Source: Micropterix aruncella
Taxonomy: Eukaryota; Arthropoda; Insecta; Lepidoptera; Micropterigidae
Assembly: GCA_944548615.1 (NCBI GenBank)
Contig: OX155955.1
Span: forward strand, 5,807,381-5,871,380
Reading direction: 5' to 3'
Length of the DNA stretch: 64,000 nucleotides
In this document: in pieces, positions 47,001 through 59,170 of the stretch
Position numbering within the stretch: the first letter of the stretch is position 1
Layout of the letters: every line of letters starts with the position of its first letter
Program-made: the position numbers and the translations under genes
Notes under the pieces: generated by a model
Seen by the model: only the letters and a program-made list of their open reading frames with translations
What the model was told of the DNA's origin: nothing
The model's database searches: none

Positions 47001-48117
47001 AAATAATAAATAATAAATTTGAAGATTTTGTAGAGAAAGTAGCCAAAACCACATTAATTTGAACTGTTTTCCACTTTTGAAACTGTACCTAACTTGTCTC
47101 AATTATTGGAAGATTAGCTGTAAACTTGGCAATATAAATCACATTTTTTTTTAAAGAAAATAAAAACCTTTTATTCTGATTGTAAATTTCAGTTATTCGC
47201 CTACAAAGAAAAGAATATGTACTGTTAACCATGTCCCCCTATATATTTTTATGCTTCTGCGTGTCCTTAAACTATTCAAATGCCAGGCTATCATGGCAAG
47301 ATATCTGGATAGCGAGAGTTAAAGCCTGGTGGAAAAGTAAACGAAATCAATATGTAACGTTCTAGCTTTTGGTCACGTAAGCATGTACAAAAATCGAACT
47401 AAACTAATAGTAAGACGAAACGTAAAAGTAATTTTCAAAACGCTAGCCTATTTGGCACCTCTAGTCATCTTATTCACGCCACGATAAAATTAATTGTCCC
47501 CATAAGTCAATCAGCTTTAAAATTCATTACTCAGAAACGCAATGTCCGATTTTAAAAAATCTGTCGGTAATCTATTTTTCCTAGTAATCGGATAGCTTAT
47601 AATAAGATAGCGACCACACGCATGAAAATGTGATTTGTTAGTTCCGTTAATATGGCAGCTATCCGATCTATTTCAAATACGGAATCATAAAGGTTTATCA
47701 CAGTGATGAATAATGATGACTGGCGAAAGAATTTTCAAAATAGGACAATGTGTTATTGAGTTATGGCCTATTAAGCCTATGATTGTAACTCGAGAACGCA
47801 TAGTCCGATTTCAAAAATATCTTGAGGTAGTACTTTTTCTTTTTAATTCGAAGGAATAATACAAATTGGTGGAATAGTAAAATGTGATTTTCAGTCGTTC
47901 GTTTGTATTACAGCTCCATGGGTTATGGACGGATCCCGAAATCTAATCTAAACAGTTTGTCTTTTTGTTGAATAAAACAGATTGGCAAAAGAATTTTCGA
48001 AATCTGACAACGCGTTCTAGGTATATCGGCCAGACATATATACTTATTGACGAGAACCTATCTTGGCATCCTCATGTAAAGAAAGTTAGTTGTAAAGCCT
48101 TCGTAAGTACCTATTTG
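47001..48117. other. No recognised gene; weak Helitron-like motifs
   Basis: Repeated TACTCxGAAACGCAxxGTCCGATTT-like blocks at 47529 and 47790 suggest a decayed repeat. Confidence 0.35.
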
Positions 48118-48128
48118 TATTCATGTCA

Positions 48129-49482
48129 TGGGAGCTAATGGGCCCATGATGAGGTGGCCACGATGACCCATGTGTTCAGGGTCGTTCACACTCACGGGTC
48201 AACACCCATCCGATGGCCTCCACGCATGGGGTGCGAGCCTGGGTAGGACACTGGGTCAACCAGTCTCCCCTGGGAATCAAACCTCTGGCGCTCCTGGACG
48301 GTCTGCGCACGGTGCGGCGCAAGCCAATCGATTGTACTCTCCGACTAACAGTCGGGGGAGTCTGGGAACTGAATTGTTTCCTATAGAGCGGGGGTGGTTG
48401 CCTACCTTACGGCGACTGCTCTTGAAATAACCATTGGCCATCCGATCCTGGGCGAACAGCCGGGCAAAGGACGCTGTGGTCCGCGATAGAGTCGGTGTAC
48501 ATCGTTTCACCGCTTCGTAAGGGAGAGGACCGCGCAAGCGACCTCGAACTCGGAACCAATCGAGAGACCGGAGAAATCTGGTCACAATTGGTAGTTTGGG
48601 CGCGAGTGCCGCCCGCCGGGTAACATACCTGGCTACTCGCGGTAAGGCGTTGGTCTCTAACGGGTTGTGGCGTAGCTAGACGTCGGATTTGTTATATCCA
48701 AAGTCTTCTACGCTCACTGCACGGTCGATAGAACGATGAATCGTTAAAACGTCCTGCGGTGACGGGTTCGCCCGTTGTGGTTGACATCTCAATATGTTTT
48801 CATGTCAGAGCTAACGGGAGCTAACGGGCCCATGATGAGTTGGCCACGATGACCCATGTGTTCAGGGTCGGTCACACTCACGGGTCAACACCCATCCGAC
48901 GGCCTCCACGCACGGGGTGCGAACCTGGGTAGGACTCTGGAAACAGTTTCCCCTGGGAATCAAACCTCTGGCGCTCCTGGACGGTCTGCGCACCGTGCGG
49001 CGCAAGCCAATCGATTGTGCACTCCGACTAACAGTCGGGGGAGTCTGGAAACTGTATTGTTTCCTATAGAGCGGGGGTGGTTGCGTACCTTACGGCGACT
49101 GCTCTTGAAATGACCATTGGCCATCCGATCCCGGTTCAGAGCCGGGCAAAGGACGCCTTGGTCCGCGATAGATTCGGTGTACACCGTTTCACCGCTTCGT
49201 AAGGGAGAGGACCGCGCAAGCGACCTCAAACTCGTAACCAATCGAGAGACCGGAGAAATCTGGTCACAATTGGAAGTAAGGGCGCGAGTTTCTCAAGCCG
49301 CCGGGAAGTAATTCCTGGCTTTCTCGCGGTAAGGAGTTGGTCTCTTACGGGTTGTGGCGTAGCTAGACGTCGGATTTGTTATGTCCAAAGTCTTCTACGC
49401 TCACTGCAGGTCGATAGAACGACTAATCGTTAAAACGTCCTGTGGTGACGGGCTCGCCCTTTGTAGTTGACAACTCAATATG
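48129..49482 (-). repeat. 670-bp repeat family, copies F and G: head-to-tail dimer with shared TSD
   Basis: F is 48129-48796 and G is 48808-49482, both in minus orientation. The 11-mer TATTCATGTCA lies left of F (48118-48128) and right of G (49483-49493). TTTTCATGTCA lies between them (48797-48807). Each copy runs, in its own sense, from CATATTGAG(A/T)TGTCAAC to ...GGGCCC(A/G)TTAGCTCCC. G ends in two copies of CCGTTAGCTC. There is no conserved ORF. Confidence 0.88.
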
Positions 49483-49535
49483 TATTCATGTCAAATGGTA
49501 TAGTCCGGCCTTCTACCCATCATAAATTAAGCTTA

Positions 49536-50015
49536 AGGGCGGTGTCCATTAGGTTCACGCATCAACTCGCATCTGCAACTGCTCAAATGGAGACGGTGCG
49601 CCCATCAACTCAAGAACAACTAGTGTTCAGCAGTTTTCATTAGAACGTTGAGCGAACATGTCGTTGCCAGAATTTATTTATAAATTTCTCATCCTTCGGA
49701 TCCCACAACATTGTATAATTTCTGTACTCCTCGATTACAGCTAGACATTTCTCTTCGGCATACTCCATAGCAATGGATTCGCGTTTATTGAACACCGAAC
49801 GTGATGCACGAGACGTACCCACCAACGCCCCACTTTGCTCGCGTCCCCGAACACACTGCGCACCACTTTGTGTTCTTATAACTGCCACCGCGTGGAGCGC
49901 TTCCCGCGGAGCGTGCAATGTTGCAGGTGCACAAGAAGCGCCAACGTATCCACTACTGGAGCAATTGGAGATGCGCGGAGCAGAGTTGATACGCGAACCT
50001 AATGGATACCCACGT
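49536..50015 (-). mobile_element. Harbinger-derived element, 480 bp, TTA target site
   Basis: Left end AGGGCGGTGTCCATTAGGTTCACGC and right end (reverse complement) ACGTGGGTATCCATTAGGTTCGCG are flanked by TTA (49533-49535 and 50016-50018). The inner TIR sequence continues ATCAACTC on both sides. Only part of a MADF gene remains. Confidence 0.9.
49640..49768 (-). pseudogene. MADF-domain protein, N-terminal fragment
   Basis: From the ATG at 49768: MEYAEEKCLAVIEEYRNYTM followed by LWDPKDEKFINKFWQRHVR. This is the first helix and conserved LWDP of a MADF domain, cut by the internal deletion. Same role as the protein at 6321-6686 but from a different Harbinger family. Confidence 0.8.
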
Positions 50016-50018
50016 TTA

Positions 50019-50870
50019 TGTAGCATATTTAGATGCGAAGGAGAAACTTATATAAAAACTGCAAGTGCTTGCATACGATTTAATTTCTCGCTCTAAAAGT
50101 TTGATCACATGTCCAATGATGTTGTAAAAAGTGCCAAATATTTTACAATGCAACTATTGAGGGCCGCACTTGGGCCATGTGTTATTACAGTTTAATGTAC
50201 CTACCTAAAATATTTGTGTACAAATACTTATTTCGGGATTACCTATGCAAAGTGCGATGCGAGCACATAATCACAATATAGAAGATTTTGCAAAATAGCA
50301 GATGTGTTTCACTTCGCCCATATTTTAAATGTCTGAATGATCGCTTTTTAAATTCTCTGAAATTTATCTACGCCGTGCTTTGATGTCATGTCGAATTAGT
50401 TTAAACAGCGTATTTTTTTGATTAACTATTTATTTCGTCAACATGATATTTATACCTATGTATAAATTTGGTAGCCCAAGGTTTATTGATCGGAGAGAGA
50501 AAGTGAGAGAGATTTATCAGAAAGAGAGACAGATAGAGTATTTATTTCCATTACAACTTTGCAATTGTGTTGGATTTACCAAGTATATTAAATTAATCTT
50601 AAATTAGTTACTCGATTAGCAAAGAATAATATACAGTAAGTTACTCCTAAATTATTGCAATTAGCAAAAAAGATTATTGACAGTTTGGTAAGTACCTACT
50701 TTGTTTTAAAAGGTTTTAAAATGGCGCTATGAGCATACATGTTGATTTTAAGCATGTGGATCCCAATTGATCTCTTGAAAATATCAAGTTTTTAATCGCC
50801 TTTAATTTATCGGGTAATTTAATAAAAGATTTAGTCCTATGTGGAGACTAGCCGTCTGGAACTTAGCTGA
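50019..50870. other. No recognised gene
   Basis: Unassigned AT-rich sequence. Confidence 0.4.
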
Positions 50871-51149
50871 TCAGTTGAAGGAAATGCGTTTTATTACTGG
50901 TGTCGTGCCGATGTACTTCCTCGTGGGATATTGCCGAGATCTTATTGCAATAAAAACCGGAAAGAGCTTCTTGAGCAAAAATATCCCTAGTTTTCGGAAG
51001 TGTTCACAACATGACTGCCGGGGATCAGCACTCACTATCGCACGTATGACTCTTTTCTGTAGAGTGAATACACCTTTGATGTGCGCTGCGAGACCTATCA
51101 TCGAATTTCTATCTAAAATATTAAAAAATCGTTCTCGGCGTGGTATCAA
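50840..51149 (-). pseudogene. LINE reverse transcriptase C-terminal fragment
   Basis: The minus strand encodes IKGVFTLQKRVIRAIVSADP, RQSCCEHFRKLGI, and then AIRSRQYPTRKYIGTTPVIK. The order LQKRxIRxIxxxxxRxSCxxxFxxLxI followed by NTRxxxxxxxP is the C-terminal region of Jockey-group reverse transcriptases. Part of the segment between (LTLPSLYIYE in the family) is altered. It is a short dead fragment. Confidence 0.78.
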
Positions 51150-51494
51150 GCCAGATAAATTTTAATGACTTAGTGTGATATTTTTAGTTAAGTAAGTTGA
51201 CGCTTCCTGTACGGGAGTAAAGCAAAAATAACATGAGCTGTACGCTTTCGATCTGTCATCGGATCTCTCGCGGTGACACAAGGGCCAGTTTCCGCATTGG
51301 TTAACCGCCAGTAAATTTTTATATTTTAATATCTGATTCCGCTTTTCAAAATGACATTTGTGTCTTATTTATACTCTTATATAAGCTTCTTCCATGTCCA
51401 CGCATGGCTTCAAGTAAACCTTCAGCAATAGTCGACAGACTAGCCAAAAATTTTAATATAGAGGTATAGGTACCATGGTCCTAAAAAAAGTTTT

Positions 51495-51765
51495 GAAATT
51501 TGGGCTTCACATATTTCTTCACATATTTCTTTCAACATAAACTCTATTTCTTAATACATACAAACCACTCCTTATAAATTTCTCCCAATGTCAACTGCTT
51601 TACTTGGCTGCAAGCTTCATCGTAAGCCTGAAAATAGGCTCATTACCATCGATAGATCGACGTCCCTTGAGCTGTTCCTTAATACAACGAAACAATGCGG
51701 TAAAATGTTATGGTCAGGGGCAAGGTCAGGGCTATAGGATGGATGTCCTGTAACGTCATTTTATT
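51495..51765 (-). pseudogene. mariner transposase C-terminal fragment
   Basis: The minus strand encodes GHPSYSPDLAPDHNILPHCF, then after a shift RCIKEQLKGRRSIDGNEPIF and RLTMKLAAK. HPxYSPDLAPxD...FRxLKExLxGRR is the third-Asp region of mariner. Stops and shifts follow. Confidence 0.75.
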
Positions 51766-52060
51766 TTATTTTACTATGTTATTTTACTTATTAGTTATTC
51801 ATCACATTCATTTTAATGCTTTATGATATGGTCCGTTTTGGTTTTGAGGTCCGTTAAATTGGGAATATTTTGGGCCACAAGTAGTTCAAGTGTTAATTTT
51901 AACCGTTTGATTAATATAGAAGTAAATACATACAGGCCAAATGCATTTAAACCTAAGGATGTTTATTACATGTAAATCAAATTTCCTTATTATTATTGTT
52001 TTAGAAAATACTTGTTTTCCTTATTCATGGTGGGGACTGCGGACGCTTCATACCCTAAAT

Positions 52061-52246
52061 CAGTGATTACCAAAGTGGTCCAGGTGGACCCCCACGGTTC
52101 CACGGGAGTCTCGACAGGGGTCTACGTTGACGTGAAAAATATGGTAGAAATATATGGGAATATGGTAGAAATGTAGCAGCGGGGGTCCACCAAAACCAGT
52201 AAAATTTTGAAAGTGGTCTTCGAGAAAAAAATACTTTGGGAACCTG
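52061..52246. mobile_element. 186-bp hAT MITE with exact 8-bp TSD
   Basis: CCCTAAAT flanks both sides (52053-52060 and 52247-52254). Left end CAGTGATTACCAAAGTGGTCC and right end (reverse complement) CAGGTTCCCAAAGTATTTTT, both followed by GGTGGACCCCC. No coding sequence. Confidence 0.93.
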
Positions 52247-52254
52247 CCCTAAAT

Positions 52255-52539
52255 GTTCGGCTATGCTAGAATTGCACATTTGGACAGTGAATTTAACACG
52301 CTACAATGTACGGTAATTGCATTTCTTAGCAATCAAGAAATTACGTAAATATGAAGTATGTATTAGTATTTAAAGTTCTTAAGAAACTTTTACCTTGTTA
52401 TAAGAAGAGAGGCTTAGATAATTGGAAAAATTGGATATATGTATAATAATATTGTTTAGAATAATAATTAAAGATTTGGAATTGTGTGTGAGGTTAATTA
52501 TACTGTGATAAATAAATAGATTTCTAAGCCTCCAATTGT
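52255..52539. other. No recognised gene
   Basis: AT-rich spacer. Confidence 0.4.
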
Positions 52540-52960
52540 CGTCAGACAATAAGGTTGTCCGTTACCGCAAGGGGTATACGTCAGGTCACAACGTGTGATG
52601 AGGAACAGCAGCTATTGTCCCCTATGAAATTAAATGGAACATTCGAAGTAACTCCTTGGGAATTAGGCCGGGCTATGACCTCAGCTTTAAAGTGACGTCA
52701 CCTTCGGTCGGAGTCGGAGGCGGAGCCGAGGAACTGTCGCAATTAGGGCTAAGAATCCTGCAGTATCGCTCCATCCAATCGGCCGTAAAGTAAATAACGG
52801 AAGATTGGCTATCAGTTGACGGCCCGTACAGCTAAGTAAGTGACGTTGACGTAACCTGACGTCCATATTTACGCAGACAGTTTACGTCGCCCGCCCGTCG
52901 AGCCAGTCAGTAGGGAAGGCGACTTTTGACAGGATAATATCGAGGTTACTTAAGTCGGGA
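52540..52960. other. CG-rich island-like stretch with CRE palindrome
   Basis: Higher GC than its surroundings, with no recognised transposon. It holds AAGTGACGTCACCTT (about 52690) and an initiator-like GCCAGTCAGTAGG (about 52903). It could be a regulatory element or unassigned repeat. No coding exon is clear. Confidence 0.3.
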
Positions 52961-54059
52961 CTTAATCGAGGAAATAATCGAATCGGGGCAAAACATTTGA
53001 GAAAAAACTCGGTAACTAAATTTAGTATTTAGAAGGTCGTGATCTTCAAGAGCGTTTTTCATTTAACTTTCACTCGATAATTTTGTCTACTTATCTAAAC
53101 TAGACGGGAAGTTTCATGACTTAGATTTATATTATGTTTAAGCAGTTTTATACATAAAGCAAAGCTTTGTGTATAAAGCAGTTATAAATATGTTTATATT
53201 ATTCTTTAACTAAATAACGCATTCCTTGAACATTGCAAAAAAACAAAATTTTCTATTTAAAATGCAAGAAAGACAAATATGCAGCCAGACAAAATATCTA
53301 CAAATATTCTCCGTATTTCTTAGTACTATCGTCTTTGGAAAAGAAATAAAATGCTATATAACAACTTCTGATCTGCTTGAAGCTATTTTTTGATAAGAAA
53401 TAAATTCGTAATTTCACTGCGATTACATGGAGACGCAGAATCTACGCTCGCGCTGTTCGCGGATTAAACTTAGTTCTATACCTCGTGGACTAGATTTCTA
53501 ACCGACGAGTGACTAACCCTTAAGGATTAGGTAGTAGTTGTATGGTTTTGTAGTCCTGTTATTACATTACAGCAATGCAATGAACCCAGCTATTGATGTA
53601 AGGCGCCACGCGCTCGCACGCACCGATGTGATCTCTAGATGCCATGGTACTAACCCTAGCATCCCAAGTATTTATAATGTTAAACCTGTTTCAGAGGCAT
53701 ATTATCAAGTATTAAGCGGTCATTGATTTGCCTCTTGTATATTTATAATCACTTGTCGTGTTCCACTGCTCTTCATTATCAAGCCGTTAGCCGTTATTTA
53801 GCAGTACATCAAAGTTAATACAAGAAATATTAACTTTGTTGAGTACAGCCTGTAAATCATCAGTATTATCTGCTTGTAGGACAGTGTCATGTGCATTTTT
53901 CAAATTGATAAATCAAAAATCACTCAAATCGATTTGCCGTAAGTATTAGTGGTAGACATCCCTATTCCAGGTCGAACAGAGCACACCCACGCCATTTGCG
54001 TTAGTAACCAAAGACGCGTCCTAACAACAATGGCGCGGGTCAAATGGCCTGTATGTAGG
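52961..54059. other. No recognised gene
   Basis: AT-rich. An imperfect 11-bp-stem hairpin lies at 53810-53838. Confidence 0.4.
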
Positions 54060-54413
54060 TTAGCAAGGCCACTCTGCACCTTTATTTCCTAACCTATATT
54101 TAAATGGCGCCGGAAACAGCCGCCGGGTAGAGGAAGGGGGGTTATTGCCGGGGAGTGGGTAATACGGTCGTTGCCTCACCACATATTGCATTCCTTGTAT
54201 AATTTTCCGAATTTCCACGACATAATTCTGCACGACAGATGATGGATGCCAGCTACAGAGCGTTTGTGGTGTAGTTTTTCTTACATACATAAGATCTATA
54301 TGAGTTATTTGGTTTCTTACGTAAGGGAGTCGTAAGGGTGTGTCCCCTAGAGTTACTGAAATCAAAGATCTGTCAGTTTTATTTGATCCTTTGTTAAATG
54401 TTAGGGAACACAC
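54060..54413 (-). other. Unidentified ORF, 117 codons
   Basis: An uninterrupted frame with no recognised domain (for example QNYVVEIRKIIQGMQYVVRQ). Composition gives no clear support, and it may be part of a retroelement or chance. Confidence 0.2.
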
Positions 54414-56226
54414 ACGACCACTTTCCGACTAATCATTTAAATTTCTTGGGTTTGTAATACGGCTGTCCAGCGCTTCAATAACATTCGGATTAAGCACACA
54501 TACAAGTAGTATAAATCGATTGTTAGAAGTTGCTTGGAAATGCATGCAGATCTGGAATCCACATTTAGGTTCTTATGAATATAGGTTCTGGTGAAAAAAA
54601 TCCAAATGCGTTTTTCACGGTTTTTATATTTTTTAAGTAGTATGAATTTTATCTCTTTCTATTATCCATTTTTATGTCCCTTTTTACTTCTATGTCCTTT
54701 TTAAGGCGCAGAAGTTTTAATGAGTTTATATTACCAATTACGCAGAAATAGGAAAAAATATCCGTAAAGGAAGACGGAAAATCGTGTCGAATTTCGTTCA
54801 ACGTTTGTCGTTGTGTATCAAAGCCAAGTAACACTGAGGACTAATCTTTCTCCGCTGACATTCTCACTAAGAGTTCCATTTTTATTATTTATATTATACA
54901 TTGTAAGCCAATTTAATTAAATGATTCTCAACGTTATTTGGGCCATCTTGCAATTAAATAATTTAGACGCGACGCTAATGTAGTTTTGACTAATTTTTCT
55001 GAAACACTTGTTTGTGCTGCTTTTCGAGTAATTAGTTTTTGCTGGATTCTTTTAGCATCCTCATTATCTTTTACTTAAAGAATATTAATTTGTTTAATAT
55101 CCAAAACAGAGAATTCTTTACAATATAGTGTCTCAATATATTTTTTATCAACTTTAGGCCTTTAATAATAATTTGATCAAGATCAACTTTCATCGTATAG
55201 ACAGAAGGAGTGCAAAGTAGGACTGGATTGTTTGTTGAGTGTGTAAACATTAATGTAGACTAGAAACGAAACGGAACATTATAAGGCGATTACATCAAAC
55301 ACGCGGAGAAAATTATGTTATCAGCTGTAAAGGTGGTACCATAGCCTCCTGTATCTCGTGAGATAGAGAAGGCAATGGTGGTACGGAAATCGCTAGACTA
55401 ATTATGTTGCACTTATGTACTTTGTATATTGTGCCATGGTTACGTAAGAAAGACAGGTATCGTCAAATTGTTGATTAGATGTAAGCGATCGCAGTGTAAT
55501 GTGGAAACGCCAGAATTAATAATACAACTACAAGACGAAATATCTGACTACCTGGGTAGTCAGATACTCAGATGTCTGGTAGTCAGATGTCTGGACATCA
55601 GTCAACCTAACATTAGTAGTTCCATAAAATACTGGTATATCGTACGTGCTCCTTATAACTTTGAAATGCAACGGACAGTACAGACGGTACATACTTACAT
55701 AATGGTCGGTAAAGACGCCTCTTACGACTACATTCTAACATTGATTTTATAATCAATGATTCTAGCAAGACAACTGACAGCTTTTAGCGTTTCGGCAGTC
55801 AGACTGCTCCAGACATGCACTGCCAGAAACGCCAATTCTGTAACGGCTTTTGATATGCCGGTAATAGTCTCACACGATTATACTTCATACATATAAAACC
55901 GTGTCCCTGTTTGCCTATTAAAATAAAATACATAAAAACAAAATACAGACATTCCCCCCTCCATCCTTCTCCTTTTTACTATTCGTTGCTTTCTTCAATG
56001 GTAATAAGATTACCTTTTATTGAAATCGCTCAGGTAAATAATTGCAAAACTAGAAATAATTGTAAAACTTAGGAAAATAGTAAAGGGTCTTACACTTGTT
56101 GTTACAATCATAAATGTAAAATAGTTACAGCTACACCGTATGTTTCGTTTTCAATAAATATATATTTTTTTAATGTATAAATAAATAATTAAATAAATTA
56201 TTGCAGCTAGGGAGATCGTTATTTAG
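54414..56226. other. No recognised gene; one perfect hairpin
   Basis: AT-rich sequence. A perfect hairpin of 12-bp stem and 2-nt loop (TATCTGACTACC/GGTAGTCAGATA) lies at 55541-55566, inside a patch of repeated CAGATxTCxG motifs. Confidence 0.4.
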
Positions 56227-56285
56227 GGAGCCGCGTTAATGATTTAAGGAGCCGCGTTAGTGATTTAAGGAGCCGCGTTAGTGCA
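56227..56285. repeat. Tandem repeat, 21-bp unit, three copies
   Basis: GGAGCCGCGTTARTGATTTAA repeated, the third copy partial. Confidence 0.95.
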
Positions 56286-56919
56286 TAGGTATTAAAACAG
56301 TATATTTTCTAATTCATTATCCAGTCACAAAATAGGGTGCATTGTTTGTTTACTCTCTTTTATGGTCTTAACCTAAAAACAAAGGATCGATAGACCTAAA
56401 AAAACAAAAGATTTACGAGAGAGGTTTACGACTGTTTGTAAAACTAACGACGTCGTTTAGCAAAGTCATTATCTTGATGTGTGAAGGTGGGATAGGTTTA
56501 TATAATCAATGGCAGTAGCTAGCGAAACTGGCACAGAATTACGTATTAGATAGCAGAGTTGTTTCATTCAATTCCTTTTATTTATTTAATTGAAGAAAAG
56601 CACAATAATATTAACTGCAGTACATTATTGCTTAGATAGAAGCTTATTGTAAACAGTAGCAAAATAAAGGGCACCGCAGCCGAGTATTTCTTCAAATCGC
56701 CGCCGCCTAACTAGGCCTAGGCACGTACCAAGGCAAACGTACCAATTAAAAAATGGCTTGTGCATAAGTCAAATTACATAATTTGAAAAAATAGGTGTTT
56801 AAAAGTAAACGGAAATGGGTACATGTAAAATGATCACAAAATGAATGTTCGTTTAAGCCATTTAAATCATTATTCTTCAAATCTAATAATATTTAAAAAT
56901 ACCTAATAATAATAAACAA
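56286..56919. other. No recognised gene
   Basis: Unassigned AT-rich sequence. Confidence 0.4.
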
Positions 56920-57151
56920 GGTACGTAAAATCTAAGACTATCGCAGTTGTTTGACATTACAAATAAGTTAAAAATGAATTTTTCCGCGTGAAATTTATAG
57001 CACCCGACGTTTCGGCGATGTTGTAACCGCCGTTGTCCAGTATAGACTGTCTACCCTGGACGACGGCGGTTGCAACATCGTCGAAACGTCGGATGCTATA
57101 AACTTCACGTGGTAAAATTAGTTTTTATTTTATTTATTAGGTACGTAAAAT
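56920..57151 (+). repeat. Foldback family copy 4 with 12-bp TSD
   Basis: GGTACGTAAAAT flanks the copy at 56920-56931 and 57140-57151. The head CTAAGACTATCGCAGTTGTTTGACATT is on the left only. The arms (about 56978-57038 and 57055-57115) are diverged inverted copies of CCGCGTGAAATTTATAGCACCCGACGTTTCGG...GCCGTTGTCCAG, separated by about 16 bp. Confidence 0.88.
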
Positions 57152-57864
57152 TTAGCCATCAATTTAATACTACGTCCTTGACATGTCAATTTGTACTTAC
57201 TTGTAAATGAGTTAGGCACTTAAAGTTTAGGAAAATTAAGACACACCGTCATATTTTAAATCTTCAGCTTGCTCGACATACAATGTTTTGAGGATGGGGC
57301 TGTCTAAGGAATAAATGATACTACTGATTCTATCATTACGGACGGCGCCAGACAGACTGCAATTGAATAAATGGGCTATCTGTACTTTAATTCGAACCTA
57401 ATTCCGCTGTCCGCAGCGATGAGCGATGAAGCATGCAAATAGTACAGGCGCGTCAGGTTATCAGACTCATGAAAATGTTGAAAAGTACTATTAGTAGGAC
57501 GATTGCGTTTCATCCGTAATGGTCGTAAATGGACCTAACAGTCCGTTCAAACTTTCACGGTTTCTACGAGTAGGTTTTCTGATATGGTTTAGCTGTATAC
57601 GGGGAAAAATCCCCGCATTCACATTATGCGGTTCGTAAATCAGTTTGTTGGAACTTTTCGTAAAAAAGACGTCGATTTTATGCACTGTTTAGCATTAACT
57701 TGATTTATATAGTTATATTTAATAACTAATGATTTATATTTAATAAAGTCTGCCCAAGGCCTCTTTGTCTTTACCAAATCTAATTGGCGGTAAGGAAACG
57801 CCCGCCATAAATTGCTTTTTTTTCCATGAATGCCCAAATTTAGAAATGCTATTTATCTATGTAT
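57152..57864. other. No recognised gene
   Basis: Unassigned AT-rich sequence. Confidence 0.4.
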
Positions 57865-58570
57865 GTTTTCCGTTTTTTATTCCACCATACCTTCTAAACT
57901 CTTGAACCGATTTAGAAGTGGGCGTATTGTTAGAATCGTTTTGTCCTCCAGAGTGTCATAGCGTACGTGCCGCGCTTCCTTGCTCTCATATAAGTAAGCA
58001 GCGTCTTTAATATAAATCGCCTAGCTACGTGGTGCGCGTTGACATTCATCATTTTCCAGTTTTTTTTTTCGTTCTTCCTTTTTCGCGGTCGTCAGGAATA
58101 GATCCGGTAGGCCTAGTAACGAAGAGAAATGTTTGGAATATCAATTTAGACATATTAATAATAATAAGTGTTTAATTATTACACTCCACAAAATATAACC
58201 GATTTTTTAATAACCGTTTTTGGTTCAAACGAATTTATTCCAATCCAAATCCAATTCCAAATGTTGATTTTGGAAAATTTTGAAACTACGCAATTGTACT
58301 CTGAAAAAAGTTTCGGTATGTATTAATGATAAAACCATGATTTTTTATTCCACCATAACTTTTAAACACTTTATCCGATTTAGAAGTGTGTGATATTATT
58401 AGATTCGTTATATCATCCCGAGTGTCATAGGGTACCAAACCTGTCTAAATGTCAAACATTACTTGTCTAAATGTCCAAATGTCAATAAATTAACATAAAT
58501 ATTATTGTGTTTAGTGGCAAATAAAAGGTATGATTGAGTACATTTCGGAAATATACATCCATCTATATGG
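57865..58570. repeat. Helitron-like repeat copies
   Basis: TTTTTTATTCCACCATA(C/A)CTT(C/T)TAAAC begins copies at 57867 and 58338. The second runs through GTCTAAATGTCCAAATGTCAATAAATTAACATAAATAT to about 58560 and matches the inverse of 41550-41840. Confidence 0.65.
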
Positions 58571-59018
58571 ATACATACATAAAACACACATATTTCCTCA
58601 AAAACCGTAACAAAAATTATAAATACACTAGTTTACTTTTTGTAACGGCGGTCGTGTCGTGTCGTGTCGGTCGATTTATTCCTTTTAATATATTTACTTG
58701 TTTCCTATTATTACCAAAAACGTTAGTCAGTAAAACAAATTTTAAAAAATCTGCCCACATACATACACCCATAAATATTACGATCTGAAATACATTATAA
58801 TATCCCTCTTATGAAGTTTTTAAGGTTATTTTACATTCTACCTATTATATTATATTATACCATATTACGTACCGTAAAAGAAAATTTATGCAGGTATATT
58901 ATTCATAAATCTCTGTCCTTAAATGACCTATACCGTGAAGAAGCCATTTTTGTATTCGCTTGAGTCCTGATCAGGGTTAGGGATGTGATAATGGTATTCA
59001 GTCTATCTTTATCTACAA
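58571..59018. other. No recognised gene
   Basis: Contains CGTGTCGTGTCGTGTCGGTCG at about 58652-58672. Otherwise unassigned. Confidence 0.4.
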
Positions 59019-59060
59019 CTAGCTAAATCCGGCCACGCTGCGCTGTGGCTCATTCTAATG
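59019..59060 (-). mobile_element. Helitron-like 3' terminus
   Basis: On the minus strand GCCACAGCGCAGCGTGGC forms a hairpin (stem GCCAC/GTGGC, 59032-59049), followed after 10 nt by CTAG at 59019 and a flanking T. This is the Helitron 3' end signature. The body is not delimited. Confidence 0.65.
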
Positions 59061-59170
59061 AGACATGGGAATCTAATGAGGCATTTAAGATTTCACTAAC
59101 TGCCATCCTAATGTACTGTATTATATGATTATTACATTATAACATACTATTGTATTATATCATCATATTA

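Noticed and set aside
48170..49311. Several ORFs of 60-100 codons in the 48-49 kb region and similar ones at 27 kb
   Set aside because: They lie in the 670-bp repeat, occur on both strands and are not kept in frame among copies.
55429..55752. 107-codon ORF
   Set aside because: It overlaps a hairpin and short local repeats, with no domain or codon signal.
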